Of a stretch of DNA of 64,000 nt, positions 55,798 to 64,000 are shown in pieces. This DNA is from Enterococcus faecalis 13-SD-W-01. GTDB lineage: Bacteria; Bacillota; Bacilli; Lactobacillales; Enterococcaceae. Position 1 is the stretch's first letter. Every line of letters starts with the position of its first letter. The notes under the pieces are model-generated. The model saw only the letters and a program-made list of their open reading frames with translations. It made no database searches and had not been told where the DNA came from. The stretch lies in the NCBI GenBank assembly GCA_000415185.1, contig KE351649.1:1-64000 (forward strand), in the 5' to 3' direction. The translations under genes and the position numbers were made by a program.

Positions 55798-57174
55798 ATG
55801 ACAGAAACAGTTGTCAAAACAGGACAAACGATCCCTTTAAAGATCAAACGTTTAGGTATCAATGGCGAAGGAATCGGTTATTTCAAACGATTGATCGTTT
55901 TTGTGCCCTACGCATTGCCCAAAGAAGAAGTAATGGTGAAAATCACCAAAGCAACCCCTCGATATGCGGAAGCATCCTTGGTCCGCATCAAAAAAACCAG
56001 TAAAGATCGTGTAGTTCCCCCTTGTCCTGTCTACGAAGAATGCGGCGGCTGCCAGCTTCAGCATTTAGCTTATAACGCACAATTGGATTTTAAAAGAGAT
56101 TTGCTCCAGCAAGCGTTGGAAAAATTCAAACCCGCGAACTACAAAAATTATCAGCTGCTCCCAACGATCGGAATGGATGATCCTTGGCGATATAGAAACA
56201 AGGCGCAATTCCAGCTGAGAAAAAATAAAAAAACGCAAAAAACAGAAGCGGGTCTTTATCAGCCGAATTCGCATCAGCTCGTGCCGATCGTCGATTGTAT
56301 CGTTCAAGAACCTGAAACCCAGAAAGTGATGAATACGGTCGTCCAGTTATTGAACAAATACGACTTGCCGATTTATGATGAACGGACGAACAGCGGTATC
56401 TTCCGAACAATCATGGTCAGAATGGGTATTGAAACGAAAGAACTTCAAGTAGTCTTTATCACTAAAACAGCAAAATTCCCGCAAAAAAACGCACTGATCC
56501 GTGAAATCAATCAGCGTTTGCCCGAAGTAGTTTCCATCATGCAAAATGTACAGCCGCAAAAAACATCCATCGTAATGGGCGATGAAACGATTTTTCTTTG
56601 GGGAAAAGAAGCCATTGAAGAACGATTGGAAAATATCACTTTTGATTTGTCTCCGCGTGCGTTTTTCCAATTGAATCCTCGGCAAACAAAAGTCCTTTAC
56701 GCTGAGGGAATCAAAGCACTTGAGTTAAAAGAAAATGAAACAGTCGTTGATGCTTATTGCGGAGTCGGAACGATTGGTTTAAGTTTAGCAGACAAAGCAA
56801 AAGAAGTCAGAGGAATGGACATTATTCCTCAAGCAATCACCGATGCCCAAAATAATGCGCAACGCCTTGGGTACACCAACACACATTATGAAGTAGGAAC
56901 TGCTGAGGAATTGCTGCCGAAATGGCTAAAAGAAGGATTCGATCCGGATGCTGTCATCGTTGACCCGCCTCGTACGGGATTAGACAGCAAATTGACCCAA
57001 ACGATTTTGCAGCAGCCGCCTCGTAAAATGGTTTACATTTCCTGCAATGTTTCTACATTAGCAAGAGATCTTGTCTCTTTGGCAAAAGTTTTTCATATCG
57101 ATTATCTTCAATCAGTGGATATGTTCCCACAAACAGCGCGTTGTGAAGTAGTTGTAAAATTAACAAGAAAATAA
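55798..57174 (+). CDS. 23S rRNA (uracil-C5)-methyltransferase, RlmD/RlmCD family
   Basis: 458 residues. N-terminal TRAM domain (residues 1-60), iron-sulfur cysteines in CPVYEECGGCQLQHL, SAM motif DAYCGVGTIGLSL, DPPRTGLD, and the catalytic Cys in VYISCNVSTLARDL. In Gram-positives this type methylates U747 and/or U1939 of 23S rRNA; which site applies here is not clear. Divergent from recX-mutY. Confidence 0.92.
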   Translation: MTETVVKTGQTIPLKIKRLGINGEGIGYFKRLIVFVPYALPKEEVMVKITKATPRYAEASLVRIKKTSKDRVVPPCPVYEECGGCQLQHLAYNAQLDFKRDLLQQALEKFKPANYKNYQLLPTIGMDDPWRYRNKAQFQLRKNKKTQKTEAGLYQPNSHQLVPIVDCIVQEPETQKVMNTVVQLLNKYDLPIYDERTNSGIFRTIMVRMGIETKELQVVFITKTAKFPQKNALIREINQRLPEVVSIMQNVQPQKTSIVMGDETIFLWGKEAIEERLENITFDLSPRAFFQLNPRQTKVLYAEGIKALELKENETVVDAYCGVGTIGLSLADKAKEVRGMDIIPQAITDAQNNAQRLGYTNTHYEVGTAEELLPKWLKEGFDPDAVIVDPPRTGLDSKLTQTILQQPPRKMVYISCNVSTLARDLVSLAKVFHIDYLQSVDMFPQTARCEVVVKLTRK

Positions 57175-57184
57175 AAAGAGAGAA

Positions 57185-57230
57185 GCAAAAAAACTGCTGA
57201 AAACATTTGATGTTTTCAGCAGTTTTGCTT
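57185..57230. terminator. Bidirectional terminator
   Basis: AAAACTGCTGAAAAC ... GTTTTCAGCAGTTTT between the converging methyltransferase and LCP genes. Confidence 0.92.
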
Positions 57231-57248
57231 TGATTGACTATTCTGCCG

Positions 57249-58529
57249 CTAATAATTGACTGTACCATCCTGATTATTGTTTACAGAAGGATCGTATGGG
57301 TCACTGTATTGATTATTTTGGTTATATGTCCCGTCTTGATTGTAAACTTGTCCAGAGGTGTCTTGAACATAGCCGCTTTGTCCATATGGATCTTGAACCG
57401 TATTAGGATCTGAATACTGGTAAGTGTTTTGATTATATCCAGTACTTTGGTCATAGCCGCCAGTATCACTGGAGTAACCGTAAGTAGTATCGTTTTGACC
57501 TGTACCAGATGTATCTGTTGCTTCAGAACCTGAACCGGAGCCGTCTTCTGAATCATCGCGGAACATCAGGTAGGCATTTTCGTTATTCAAGTTCGGTAAT
57601 GTATCGCTTGGATCGATATCTAATTGCTTTTTCAATTTATTTTGTATTTTCAGCAATTCATTTTGTCCAAGGATCTGATAATAAATATCGTTGATCGTTG
57701 TACTTTCTCCTTGCAGCTGATCTTGTTGGATCTTATTGAAGGCTGCAGTATAATTTGTGGCGACGTCCAGCATATCGTCCCAATCCAAGTCTGTTGTCAC
57801 ATTCTTTTCAACTGCTTTAAGGATTTGTCTATAATTGCTTACACCATTCAAACTTAGAACTTTGTTGACGATCTTTGTTACAACTTCCCGCTGACGACGC
57901 TGACGACCGATGTCACCTTCTGGATCTTCATGGCGCATTCTGGAATAAGCCAACCCTTTTTCTCCATCCAGCGTTTGTTTTCCAACACCTACATGCACGC
58001 CATCAAGTGTAAAGTCGATTTTATTGTTGACTTCGATCCCGCCAACTGCATTGATCAAATCTTCCATACCGTCCAAATTGATCGTCACATAATGGTCGAT
58101 TGGTATATCCAAAAGCTGTTCGATGGAATCCATTGCCATATCTACACCGCCGAAAGCATACGCGTGATTCAGCTTATCTACAGTCCCATAACCGACGATA
58201 TTCGTATAAATATCTCTATCTAAACTAATAATCGTTGATTTCTTTTGCTTAGGATTCACTGTAACGACCATCATCGTATCTGAACGCCCTTGTTCTGTTC
58301 TTCCCAAACCGCCAGTATCCAAACCTAGCAGCAGCACAGAAAAAGGCTCCTGATCGTCGATACTGACTCTTGAGTCACGCCCTGAAGGAACACGATCAGC
58401 ACTTTGAGTAATCTTATTTACTGTACGATTCGCTTCATTCATCAACTTGATCCCGTACGCTGAAAGCCCCGCGATCAAGATCACTATCACCCCTAATATA
58501 CTTAATATGATCTTTTGCCAACGTTTCAT
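57249..58529 (-). CDS. LytR-CpsA-Psr (LCP) family cell wall protein
   Basis: 426 residues. N-terminal membrane anchor (about 7-27), then the LCP domain (about 60-220) with LLGLDTGG, SDTMMVVTVNP, DRDIYTNI and YSRMRHEDPEGDIGRQRRQ, the phosphate-binding Asp/Arg set. LCP enzymes attach wall polymers to peptidoglycan outside the cell. Residues from about 325 are a low-complexity tail rich in Gln, Asn, Tyr, Ser, Gly and Asp with repeated short YNQN/YSDP-like units. Single gene. Confidence 0.9.
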   Translation of the reverse strand: MKRWQKIILSILGVIVILIAGLSAYGIKLMNEANRTVNKITQSADRVPSGRDSRVSIDDQEPFSVLLLGLDTGGLGRTEQGRSDTMMVVTVNPKQKKSTIISLDRDIYTNIVGYGTVDKLNHAYAFGGVDMAMDSIEQLLDIPIDHYVTINLDGMEDLINAVGGIEVNNKIDFTLDGVHVGVGKQTLDGEKGLAYSRMRHEDPEGDIGRQRRQREVVTKIVNKVLSLNGVSNYRQILKAVEKNVTTDLDWDDMLDVATNYTAAFNKIQQDQLQGESTTINDIYYQILGQNELLKIQNKLKKQLDIDPSDTLPNLNNENAYLMFRDDSEDGSGSGSEATDTSGTGQNDTTYGYSSDTGGYDQSTGYNQNTYQYSDPNTVQDPYGQSGYVQDTSGQVYNQDGTYNQNNQYSDPYDPSVNNNQDGTVNY

Positions 58530-58732
58530 AGCACACCTCTATCTAACATATTCTTAAATATTTTCTCATATAGACAGCTAATCAGCAAACCTGCTTTTTA
58601 AAAATAAGAAAACTTTAAAAAAGTAACTTTATTCACAATTGCTGAATACTATGTAATTTTCTCAAAATTCTTAACTATCATACCATAGCTTTTCTTTTGT
58701 TAAAAGCCTGAATATCCATCATAGAAACAAGC

Positions 58733-58770
58733 AAAAAAGACACAGGCTTCTGTTGAAGTCTGTGTCTTTA
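58733..58770 (-). terminator. Terminator of the cold shock gene
   Basis: AAGACACAG ... CTGTGTCTT stem with T run on the minus strand. Confidence 0.88.
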
Positions 58771-58783
58771 TTCAACAAATTGA

Positions 58784-58984
58784 TTATAATTTAGTCACTT
58801 CAGCAGCTTGAGGTCCGCGTGCGCCTTCTACGATCTTGAATTCAACTTCTTGTCCTTCTTCTAAAGACTTGAAGCCGTCTCCTTGAATCGCTGAGAAGTG
58901 AACGAATACGTCATCTCCACCATCTACTGTGATAAACCCAAATCCTTTTTCATTGTTGAACCATTTAACTGTTCCTTGTTCCAT
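58784..58984 (-). CDS. Cold shock protein, CspA family
   Basis: 66 residues. RNP1 KGFGFITV and RNP2 VFVHFSAI, an OB-fold RNA chaperone. GGAGG ten bases before the ATG at 58984. Single-gene unit. Confidence 0.94.
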   Translation of the reverse strand: MEQGTVKWFNNEKGFGFITVDGGDDVFVHFSAIQGDGFKSLEEGQEVEFKIVEGARGPQAAEVTKL

Positions 58985-59071
58985 AAGTATATAGCCTCCA
59001 AAAATTTCTTGCAAGAACCCTTGCAAGAGTATTATACCTAATTTAGAAAACGCTCGCAAGTCTATGTCTGC

Positions 59072-60034
59072 TTATTTTCTCATTTCTTCTAAAAAGTCGA
59101 TATACGCTGCTTGCTCCCCAGTTTCAACTATTTCGAGCTCAGAAAAATCACCAAAAAATGCCTCATTTTCTCCCGTCATCCAATGTGTTATCGTAGCGTT
59201 TCCAATCAATTCCATCCAATAACTGCCTTCTGTATTTTCATGCACTACTGTTTTCACTATCCCGCCAGCATTCCTTACCGTGACTTCTTCATAAAAGCGT
59301 CTTTGGTATAACAAATCGTACAATAACGCGCTCGCACACATTGCCGTACCGCATGTACTAGTGTAGCCCATTCCCTCCTCATAAGTACGAACAAATAACT
59401 CATTTTCAGCTAAAATCTCGACAAAACTCAAAATCATTTTTTGCGAAAATAAAGGATTCGGCTGTGCAACCAATGCTGCAATCCTTTCAAATTCTTCACT
59501 GATCAATGTTTGATGGTCGACAAAAGCGATCAGGTGCGGGTTGGGTGCTGCTACTGCAGAAAAACGGATAGTTTCTGACAATTCTGGAAGGATCTGGTCG
59601 ATGATCCGGTCTTTCTTTCTGGCAGCAAATGCTTCTGGGTCAAAACTGACAGGCGAGATCTCTACTTGGAAAGCGGGCACGTTTTGGTGAAATTCTCCTG
59701 CACGTTTTGCTTTGAGATTTGCAAACATCGTTTCGATTTGGAAAAGTTCTTGGTTATTTTTTTCACTCAAATAACGAGCTGCTGCCCGCAGTCCATTGCC
59801 GCACATCGTTCTTTCTCGTCCTTCATGATCAAAGGCTTGCATTTTTGCCAGCGCATTGCCCGGAGCTGCTTCAGAAACTGCGATAAGCCCGCAAGCCCCG
59901 TCAAGCAACCCCGTCCGCCAATCGCATAATCTTTTTGCTAGTTCTTTTAATTGCGGCATTGTCAGAAAATCTTTTGTAGTGTCCACTAAAAAGTAATCGT
60001 TTTCAGAAGCGTGTACTTTGTATACTTTCACCAT
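59072..60034 (-). CDS. Diaminopimelate epimerase-like protein
   Basis: 320 residues, PF01678 type. The two active-site cysteines are in MCGNGLRAAARYL and STCGTAMCASAL. The second motif departs from the classic CGTGACA. The family interconverts LL- and meso-diaminopimelate. Enterococci of this group have lysine-type peptidoglycan, and no other dap gene is nearby, so the role could be lysine synthesis or another amino acid. ATG at 60034 with GGAAGG upstream. Confidence 0.78.
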   Translation of the reverse strand: MVKVYKVHASENDYFLVDTTKDFLTMPQLKELAKRLCDWRTGLLDGACGLIAVSEAAPGNALAKMQAFDHEGRERTMCGNGLRAAARYLSEKNNQELFQIETMFANLKAKRAGEFHQNVPAFQVEISPVSFDPEAFAARKKDRIIDQILPELSETIRFSAVAAPNPHLIAFVDHQTLISEEFERIAALVAQPNPLFSQKMILSFVEILAENELFVRTYEEGMGYTSTCGTAMCASALLYDLLYQRRFYEEVTVRNAGGIVKTVVHENTEGSYWMELIGNATITHWMTGENEAFFGDFSELEIVETGEQAAYIDFLEEMRK

Positions 60035-60071
60035 TCCCATTCCTTCCTGCTCTGCTTTTTTAAATGAAAAA

Positions 60072-60134
60072 CAAAAATAGACCGAAACAGATAAAAGCAA
60101 AATCATGCTTTTATCTATTGATCGGTCTAAAAAT
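60072..60134 (-). terminator. Terminator of sodA
   Basis: Long stem TAGACCGA..TAGATAAAAGC / GCTTTTATCT..TCGGTCTA with T run on the minus strand. Confidence 0.85.
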
Positions 60135-60140
60135 CTACTG

Positions 60141-60749
60141 TTATTTTGCAGCGTCGAAACGTTTGTTTACTTCATCCCAGTTCACAACGTTCCAGAAAGC
60201 AGCGATGTAATCAGGACGCACATTTTTGTATTTCAAGTAGTATGCATGTTCCCAAACATCTAATCCTAAGATAGGTGTTTTGCCTTCCATCAATGGTGAA
60301 TCTTGGTTCGCTGTTGAAGTGATAGCTAATTTTCCGCCATCTAAAACAAGCCATGCCCAACCAGAACCAAAACGGCCTGTTGCAGCTGTTTTAAATTCAT
60401 TTTTGAAAGATTCAAAATCGCCAAAAGCTTCTTCGATCGCTTCTTTGATTGCTCCTGTAGGTTCGCCGCCAGCGTTTGGTGCCATGATTTCCCAGAAGAA
60501 TGTATGGTTCGCATGACCGCCGCCATTGTTGCGGACAGCTGTACGGATATCTTCAGGAACAGCATCCATGTCAGAAATCAATTCTTCCACTGATTTTTCA
60601 CCTAGTTCAGGATGTTTTTCGATTGCTGCATTCAAGTTTGTTACATACGTATTATGATGTTTGTCATGATGAAGGTGCATTGTTTCTTCATCGATATAAG
60701 GTTCTAGTGCATCGTATGCGTAAGGTAACTCTGGTAATGTATAAGCCAT
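60141..60749 (-). CDS. sodA: Manganese superoxide dismutase
   Basis: 202 residues. Metal ligands: His27 (MHLHHDKHH), His in [11 protein letters not shown], and Asp and His in [12 protein letters not shown]. Converts superoxide to peroxide in the cytoplasm. GAGGAGG before the ATG, own terminator. Confidence 0.96.
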   Translation of the reverse strand: MAYTLPELPYAYDALEPYIDEETMHLHHDKHHNTYVTNLNAAIEKHPELGEKSVEELISDMDAVPEDIRTAVRNNGGGHANHTFFWEIMAPNAGGEPTGAIKEAIEEAFGDFESFKNEFKTAATGRFGSGWAWLVLDGGKLAITSTANQDSPLMEGKTPILGLDVWEHAYYLKYKNVRPDYIAAFWNVVNWDEVNKRFDAAK

Positions 60750-60826
60750 TTATAAATTCCTCCTCAGAATATAACTATTGATCGTTACAGTAAAAGAGTA
60801 ACAAAGAGTTGCAAATTCTTCAAAAC

Positions 60827-61297
60827 TTATGCCTCGTCACGCTTATCTTTTGCTTCTTCGGCTAAAATCTCTGTTTCTTTAAAGATAAATAACTTGCTGA
60901 AAACATAATTCGCTATGACAACGAGGATCTGTGTAATGATTTTTGCTACAAAATCGTTACTGTGAAGAACATTGATCAGCAAAAGCATCGAGCCCATATC
61001 CAAACCATAAGAAACAAGGCGATAGAAAATAAATTTGCCGAATTCTACTGCCAAATGCCCAAAACTAGGCGATTTGGAATGGAAGACCCATAGTTTGTTC
61101 GTCACAAAAGCAAACAAAACGGAACAGATCCATGAAATCGTGTTTGAGACTGGCATACTCAAATGGAACATGCGTAAAGCAATCGCAAAACTCACGATAT
61201 TTACGACAGTTGCCAAACCGCCGTAAAAAAGATAGATAAAGACTTCCCAATACCCTTTTTCTTCTAACAAATGCCTAAATTGGCGATATAATTTCAT
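60827..61297 (-). CDS. GtrA family membrane protein
   Basis: 156 residues, four membrane helices, with the family patterns YGGLATVVNIVSF, FVTNKLWVF and NYVFSKLFIF. GtrA proteins are thought to move lipid-linked sugars for wall or glycolipid decoration. No glycosyltransferase partner lies beside it. Same direction as the CDF gene upstream, 27 bases apart. Confidence 0.85.
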   Translation of the reverse strand: MKLYRQFRHLLEEKGYWEVFIYLFYGGLATVVNIVSFAIALRMFHLSMPVSNTISWICSVLFAFVTNKLWVFHSKSPSFGHLAVEFGKFIFYRLVSYGLDMGSMLLLINVLHSNDFVAKIITQILVVIANYVFSKLFIFKETEILAEEAKDKRDEA

Positions 61298-61324
61298 AAG
61301 CTTCCCTGCCTTTAAAAAACGTTC

Positions 61325-62242
61325 CTATTCATCATACTCTATTTTTTGCTTTGTTTCATCTTCATTTGTAAAAAATAATTTTTTTTGGTCTTTTGCATGG
61401 ACTTCTGCCTGGATCGTCACGTGAGTAAACGCGTATTTTTCTTTAAGCAAATAAATGATTTCTGGATAAATCTGTTCTATTTCACTCAGCATCTGATCGT
61501 CAAAATCGATATGCGCGTCAAAAATGATCTGTTTTTCATCGTACTGCCAAGCATGGATATGATGGATATCTTTTACTCCTTTGATTGCTTTTATCTCTGA
61601 AGATAATTGCTGATAATCGACAGCTGGCGCAGTTTGCATCAAAATATCTACAGCTTTTTTGACTATTTGAGCTGCTTCGATCAAAATATACGCTGAGATC
61701 AGCAGTGTAATGACAGGATCGATCCAATAAACATGGAAAAAACGGATCAAAACAGCACCAATAATTACACTAACCGAAGATAACGTGTCACTTAAAAGGT
61801 GAAGATAACTTGATTTTACATTCAAACTTTCATCCGCTTCTTTTTTCAGCAGAAGAACCGAAAATAAATTTGCTAAAAGACCGATTACGGCTACGATCAG
61901 CATCAAATTTCCATCTATTTTTTCTGGCATAAAAAACCGTTTCACTGCTTCTATCCCTAAAAAGACAGCAAGTCCGATCAGAACAATGGAATTAATAAAT
62001 GCACTAAGAATCTCTGATCGGCGATAGCCGTAAGTCTTTACTTCTGTTGCTTCTTTTTGCGCAATTTTTCTGGCAAAATAAGAAAGTGAAATCGCTAAAG
62101 TATCGCTCAAATTATGAAAAGCATCTGAAACCAATGACAAACTGCCGGATAACACTCCGCCAACTAATTCAGTCAATGTTATCACCGCATTCAAGAGAAC
62201 GACCCCTAACATTTTTTTTGCTGATTGTTGTTTGTGCTGCAT
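61325..62242 (-). CDS. Cation diffusion facilitator (CzcD-like) metal exporter
   Basis: 305 residues, six membrane helices. Helix 2 metal site in SDAFHNLSDT and its helix 5 counterpart in LHLLSDTLSS, plus a C-terminal cytoplasmic domain with HHIHAWQ and DAHIDF. Exports Zn2+ or a related ion by antiport. ATG at 62242 with AAAGGAGG. Confidence 0.9.
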   Translation of the reverse strand: MQHKQQSAKKMLGVVLLNAVITLTELVGGVLSGSLSLVSDAFHNLSDTLAISLSYFARKIAQKEATEVKTYGYRRSEILSAFINSIVLIGLAVFLGIEAVKRFFMPEKIDGNLMLIVAVIGLLANLFSVLLLKKEADESLNVKSSYLHLLSDTLSSVSVIIGAVLIRFFHVYWIDPVITLLISAYILIEAAQIVKKAVDILMQTAPAVDYQQLSSEIKAIKGVKDIHHIHAWQYDEKQIIFDAHIDFDDQMLSEIEQIYPEIIYLLKEKYAFTHVTIQAEVHAKDQKKLFFTNEDETKQKIEYDE

Positions 62243-62395
62243 GCTGCATCCTCCTTTCTCTTCATAGAATATCATTTTTTCAAAATATTCCCCATCGTTT
62301 GCATTCCTCCAAGCCTTTTTTGCTGTCGTACTTGTATTTCTAGCCTTACTCCGATAGAATTGCTGTGAAGAACCTATTAATGATAAGGAGTTACC

Positions 62396-63202
62396 ATGAC
62401 AACAAAACAATTGATTATCAGTTCTCTTACCCGTTTTAAAGACCTAAAAAGTTCAAGAGATGTTCCATTTTGGAAAGCCATCATTTACCTCTTGGCTTTA
62501 AGCATCATTATGGCTTTGCCGATTTCTTATCAAATTTCCCAAGTGCTGCGCAGTATCCATTCCGACGGTCAGCAGATCGCTGAAAAAATTCCTGATTTTA
62601 CGATTGAAGACGGCAAGATCCATACTGAAAAAAAGGAAGGATTCATTTACCAGACAAATTCGATCATTTTCACTTTTGACCCTGAAGGAAAACGTACTTC
62701 AAAAGATGTTGCCACTGATTTGATGGGAAATTTCATTAGTTTTGGCTTACTGAAAGATGAATTAGTCATTGCTCTTCCAAATTCCGGCCTTACTTCTTCC
62801 TTATTTGGCGACAATACGTTGGAAGTTTCTTATACAAACGAGACCCTGCAAGGATTCGACGGCACGCAATTACGCAATATGCTTGGCGAATCAGCAATCC
62901 CTTTCTGGGTGAAAATCGTTGTGTTTTTAGCCGCAATTTATCCAAGTTTTCTTAATCTGCTGTTTTTATTGATTATGGGAACGTTTAGTGCGTATATCTA
63001 TGCTCGTCTGCGTTTGACACGTGCAACCTTTCTTGAATGTGCGAAAACGATGATCTATTCTTTTACTTTGCCTGTTTTGATCTCTACGGTATTGCTTGTA
63101 TTTCTGCCGACTTTTGATACAACGATGTTTATCCTTTTTGCGGGACTCTTCATCTTTATCCAAGCGGCGAGAGAGTGGCCAAAAGTGCCTATAGGTAAGT
63201 AG
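62396..63202 (+). CDS. DUF1189 family membrane protein
   Basis: 268 residues: one N-terminal membrane helix (about 26-48), an extracytoplasmic domain (to about 170) and three C-terminal helices. Matches the DUF1189 layout. Function unknown. The stop codon TAG is completed by the first two bases of a structured repeat unit. AAGGAG before the ATG. Confidence 0.8.
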   Translation: MTTKQLIISSLTRFKDLKSSRDVPFWKAIIYLLALSIIMALPISYQISQVLRSIHSDGQQIAEKIPDFTIEDGKIHTEKKEGFIYQTNSIIFTFDPEGKRTSKDVATDLMGNFISFGLLKDELVIALPNSGLTSSLFGDNTLEVSYTNETLQGFDGTQLRNMLGESAIPFWVKIVVFLAAIYPSFLNLLFLLIMGTFSAYIYARLRLTRATFLECAKTMIYSFTLPVLISTVLLVFLPTFDTTMFILFAGLFIFIQAAREWPKVPIGK

Positions 63203-63287
63203 AGGTTGTGAACAAAGCGTTTTGACTTGAGCATTAATGAAGAAATCCGTGAAACAGCAAAACAATTTTATGTTTTGCTGTTTTTTG
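63201..63287 (+). repeat. Structured repeat unit 8 (3' truncated) ending in a terminator hairpin
   Basis: AGAGGTTGTGAA start and GAGCATTAA, then the hairpin CAGCAAAACA/TGTTTTGCTG followed by six T. The TGAACACCGTTTA end is missing. It starts within the stop codon of the DUF1189 gene and probably terminates it. Confidence 0.78.
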
Positions 63288-63436
63288 ATTATTATTCCAA
63301 TCAGATTTGTTGGATCATTTTTTTGTTGTTTAACTATGGACAAAAACCACTTGCTGCAACTACTTTATCAACTCATATCTTTTTGTTTTTTGTTTTTTCT
63401 TTGTTACACTTTTCATTAGAAAGGTGGTTACAAAAA

Positions 63437-64000
63437 ATGGCAAAAAAAATTATTTATTCTACACGTCCTTTCCGCGAGACATTTGTCGAAAAGATTGCTG
63501 CACTTGCTCCTGATTATGAATTTAAAACAGAACTGCAAGCTGGAGATTTCGAAAATGTCGAGATTTCTCTAGGATGGGATAGCGAACACCAAGACCAGCT
63601 GCTTCAATCCCCTTCTTTAAAATGGGTCCAAGCAATCTCTGCTGGTGTCGATTACTTGCCGCTGAAACAATTTGCTGAGAAAAAGATTCTTTTATCAAAT
63701 GGCAGCGGTATCCATCAAGATTCTATCGCAGAGCATGTGCTTGGGATCATTTTTGGCATTTCCAGAGGGCTCTTCCAATCTTCCCGAGACCAAGCAAATC
63801 ATCGCTGGAACCCTGAATCTATCCATTACCAATCAATTACAGATCAAAATCTCTTGATTATCGGGACCGGACATATCGGGACACGTTTAGCGCAAAAAGC
63901 TGCGTCATTAGGAATAAATGTCTATGGTGTAAATACCACCGGACATCCTGCAGAGAACATTGAAAAAACCTATCCACTGGAACAATTGAAAGATATTCTG
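63437..64000 (+). CDS. D-2-hydroxyacid dehydrogenase (3' end outside window)
   Basis: The first 188 codons are open. The catalytic domain is followed by the NAD-binding motif LLIIGTGHIGTRLAQKAA; SIAEHVLGIIFG is the usual segment just before it. Family of D-isomer-specific dehydrogenases such as phosphoglycerate or 2-hydroxyisocaproate dehydrogenase. The catalytic His-Glu part lies beyond the window. AGAAAGGTGG before the ATG. Confidence 0.88.
   Translation, partial: MAKKIIYSTRPFRETFVEKIAALAPDYEFKTELQAGDFENVEISLGWDSEHQDQLLQSPSLKWVQAISAGVDYLPLKQFAEKKILLSNGSGIHQDSIAEHVLGIIFGISRGLFQSSRDQANHRWNPESIHYQSITDQNLLIIGTGHIGTRLAQKAASLGINVYGVNTTGHPAENIEKTYPLEQLKDIL

Noticed and set aside
57249-57560. Tandem DNA repeat in the LCP gene tail
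   Set aside because: The tail is compositionally biased, but the short peptide units are irregular and the DNA shows no exact tandem period.

Overview
The window looks like a chromosomal segment of a low-GC Gram-positive coccus, most likely Enterococcus of the E. faecium / hirae / durans group. The basis is gene content and order: a dltXABCD operon, a fabT-led type II fatty acid (FASII) operon ending in accDA, a bgsA-bgsB glycolipid pair beside ptsHI, clpE followed by a DUF1827 gene, and the yqeG-yqeH-yhbY-nadD-yqeK-rsfS cluster. No rRNA, tRNA, CRISPR array, prophage or recognisable transposase gene was seen. The species call is inference from memory, not a database match.

Layout. 1-1.6 kb: a broken LytTR response-regulator fragment facing an AgrC-like histidine kinase. 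1.7-7.9 kb: a beta-glucoside cluster on the minus strand (PTS EIIC, GH3, LacI regulator, GH1) with a clear promoter, LacI-type operator and candidate cre site. 8-14.2 kb: an accessory stretch of small membrane proteins, a frameshifted acetyltransferase, a CPBP protein, an Spx regulator, an esterase, a TMEM175-like channel and two unknown genes. 14.7-20.2 kb: a DUF1541 lipoprotein and the dlt operon, preceded by a 53-residue membrane peptide. 20.3-27.6 kb: an unknown gene, yebC, tmcAL and the yqe cluster for ribosome assembly and NAD synthesis. 27.8-36.5 kb: the FASII operon, with a frameshifted accC, no enoyl-ACP reductase gene, and a terminator after acpP. 36.8-44.1 kb: a UvrC-like nuclease, ykuJ, a dehydrogenase, bgsB, bgsA and ptsIH. 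44.3-64 kb: clpE under a CtsR-type operator, then translation, stress, DNA repair, envelope and transport genes on both strands, ending inside a 2-hydroxyacid dehydrogenase.

The most unusual signal is a family of about 120-base structured repeats. Four and a half copies lie in tandem at 41456-42031, between ptsI and bgsA. Further copies follow the stop codons of a GNAT gene (52748) and a DUF1189 gene (63201). All complete copies start with AGAGGTYGTGAA and end with TGAACACCGTTTA. Between these ends each copy folds into a long hairpin. The stem sequence differs greatly from copy to copy while staying self-complementary, and the apical loop is usually GCTTTYC-like. The 3'-truncated copies end in hairpins with T-runs that resemble intrinsic terminators. 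I do not recognise this family.

Three single-base frameshifts (response regulator at about 45, acetyltransferase poly-A tract at about 10317, accC at 29950) suggest either real gene decay or residual indel errors in the assembly. The accC case matters most, because it would disable acetyl-CoA carboxylase.
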